Positions 6,418-6,543 of a DNA stretch of 6,543 nt are shown piece after piece (the stretch's first letter is position 1; each line of letters opens with the position of its first letter). A program made the position numbers and the translations under genes. The DNA comes from Bacteroidota bacterium (GTDB taxonomy: Bacteria > Bacteroidota > Bacteroidia > Chitinophagales > Chitinophagaceae): assembly GCA_947461015.1 (NCBI GenBank), contig CANHIR010000108.1, forward strand, positions 1 through 6,543, given 5' to 3'. The notes under the pieces are model-generated. The model was given only the letters and a program-made list of their open reading frames with translations, was not told the DNA's origin and ran no database searches.

Positions 6418-6501
6418 TGCCCAGAACAGGAATCGAACCTGCACTACCTTGCGATAACCAGATTTTGAGTCTAGCGCGTCTACCAGTTCCGCCATCTGGG
6501 C
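6418..6501 (-). tRNA. tRNA-Leu (anticodon CAA)
   Basis: A complete 84-base class II tRNA. The acceptor stem is GCCCAGA with TCTGGGC plus discriminator A at 6418. The D-arm region GGCGGAACTGGTAGACGC is typical of leucine tRNAs. The anticodon stem CTAGA/TCTGG holds the loop CTCAAAA, giving anticodon CAA, which reads UUG. A long variable arm (TTATCGCAAGGTA) and the T-arm GCAGG-TTCGATT-CCTGT follow. The CCA end is not encoded (the bases after the discriminator read CAA), so it must be added by nucleotidyltransferase. A terminator follows directly. Confidence 0.97.
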
Positions 6502-6511
6502 ATTATTATTC

Positions 6512-6528
6512 GGATAAGCTCGTTATCC
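6512..6528. other. Small hairpin upstream of tRNA-Leu
   Basis: GGATAA (6512-6517), GCTCG, TTATCC (6523-6528) form a perfect 6-bp stem 10 bases before the 5' end of the tRNA gene on the minus strand. It could be a leader structure removed during tRNA processing, or the tail of a feature that continues beyond the window. The remaining 15 bases give no further clue. Confidence 0.3.
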
Positions 6529-6543
6529 AGGCGGGATGCAATA

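Noticed and set aside
6202..6501. 35-base repeats as attachment sites of an element integrated at tRNA-Leu
   Set aside because: The repeats do not overlap or match the tRNA 3' end, the enclosed DNA is only 70 bases, and no integrase is visible.

Overview
This is an A+T-rich window that looks like a member of the Bacteroidota (Bacteroidetes). The signs are several short lipoproteins, A-rich leaders without a clear Shine-Dalgarno, one good TTG/TAnnTTTG-type promoter, a DUF1566-type lipoprotein of a style common in that phylum, and a tRNA gene without an encoded CCA. I cannot assign a genus from the sequence alone.

Layout. Positions 1-720 (+) are the C-terminal third of a catalase-peroxidase (KatG) whose start lies outside the window. 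It converges on an exported N-acetylmuramoyl-L-alanine amidase (735-1418, -), and a long hairpin covers both 3' ends. Divergent from the amidase is a 499-residue lipoprotein joining a von Willebrand A domain to an OmpA peptidoglycan-binding domain (1552-3051, +). A 232-base spacer with a hairpin and T-tract leads to a five-helix Yip1-like membrane protein (3284-3943, +). A strong bidirectional terminator (3963-4000) separates it from three minus-strand genes. These are a small lipoprotein with a polyglutamate tail (4020-4469), a secreted protein split by a one-base frameshift in a homopolymer (4623-5167), and a lipoprotein with three cysteine-bearing tandem repeats and a C-terminal DUF1566/Fib_succ_major-like domain (5253-6068).

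The last part (6069-6543) is a protein-gene-free stretch. It holds two copies of a 35-base exact direct repeat, 105 bases apart, each folding into a terminator-like hairpin and enclosing a more G+C-rich segment. After them come a terminator and tRNA-Leu(CAA) on the minus strand.

Most of the protein genes encode envelope proteins (peptidoglycan amidase, peptidoglycan-anchored lipoprotein, inner-membrane protein, three exported or lipid-anchored proteins). Apart from the possible pairing of 5253-6068 with 4623-5167, nothing indicates a single operon or dedicated system. I see no phage, transposase, integrase, CRISPR or defence genes. The points most worth a second look are the frameshifted gene, the direct repeats beside the tRNA, and the internal repeats of the DUF1566 lipoprotein.
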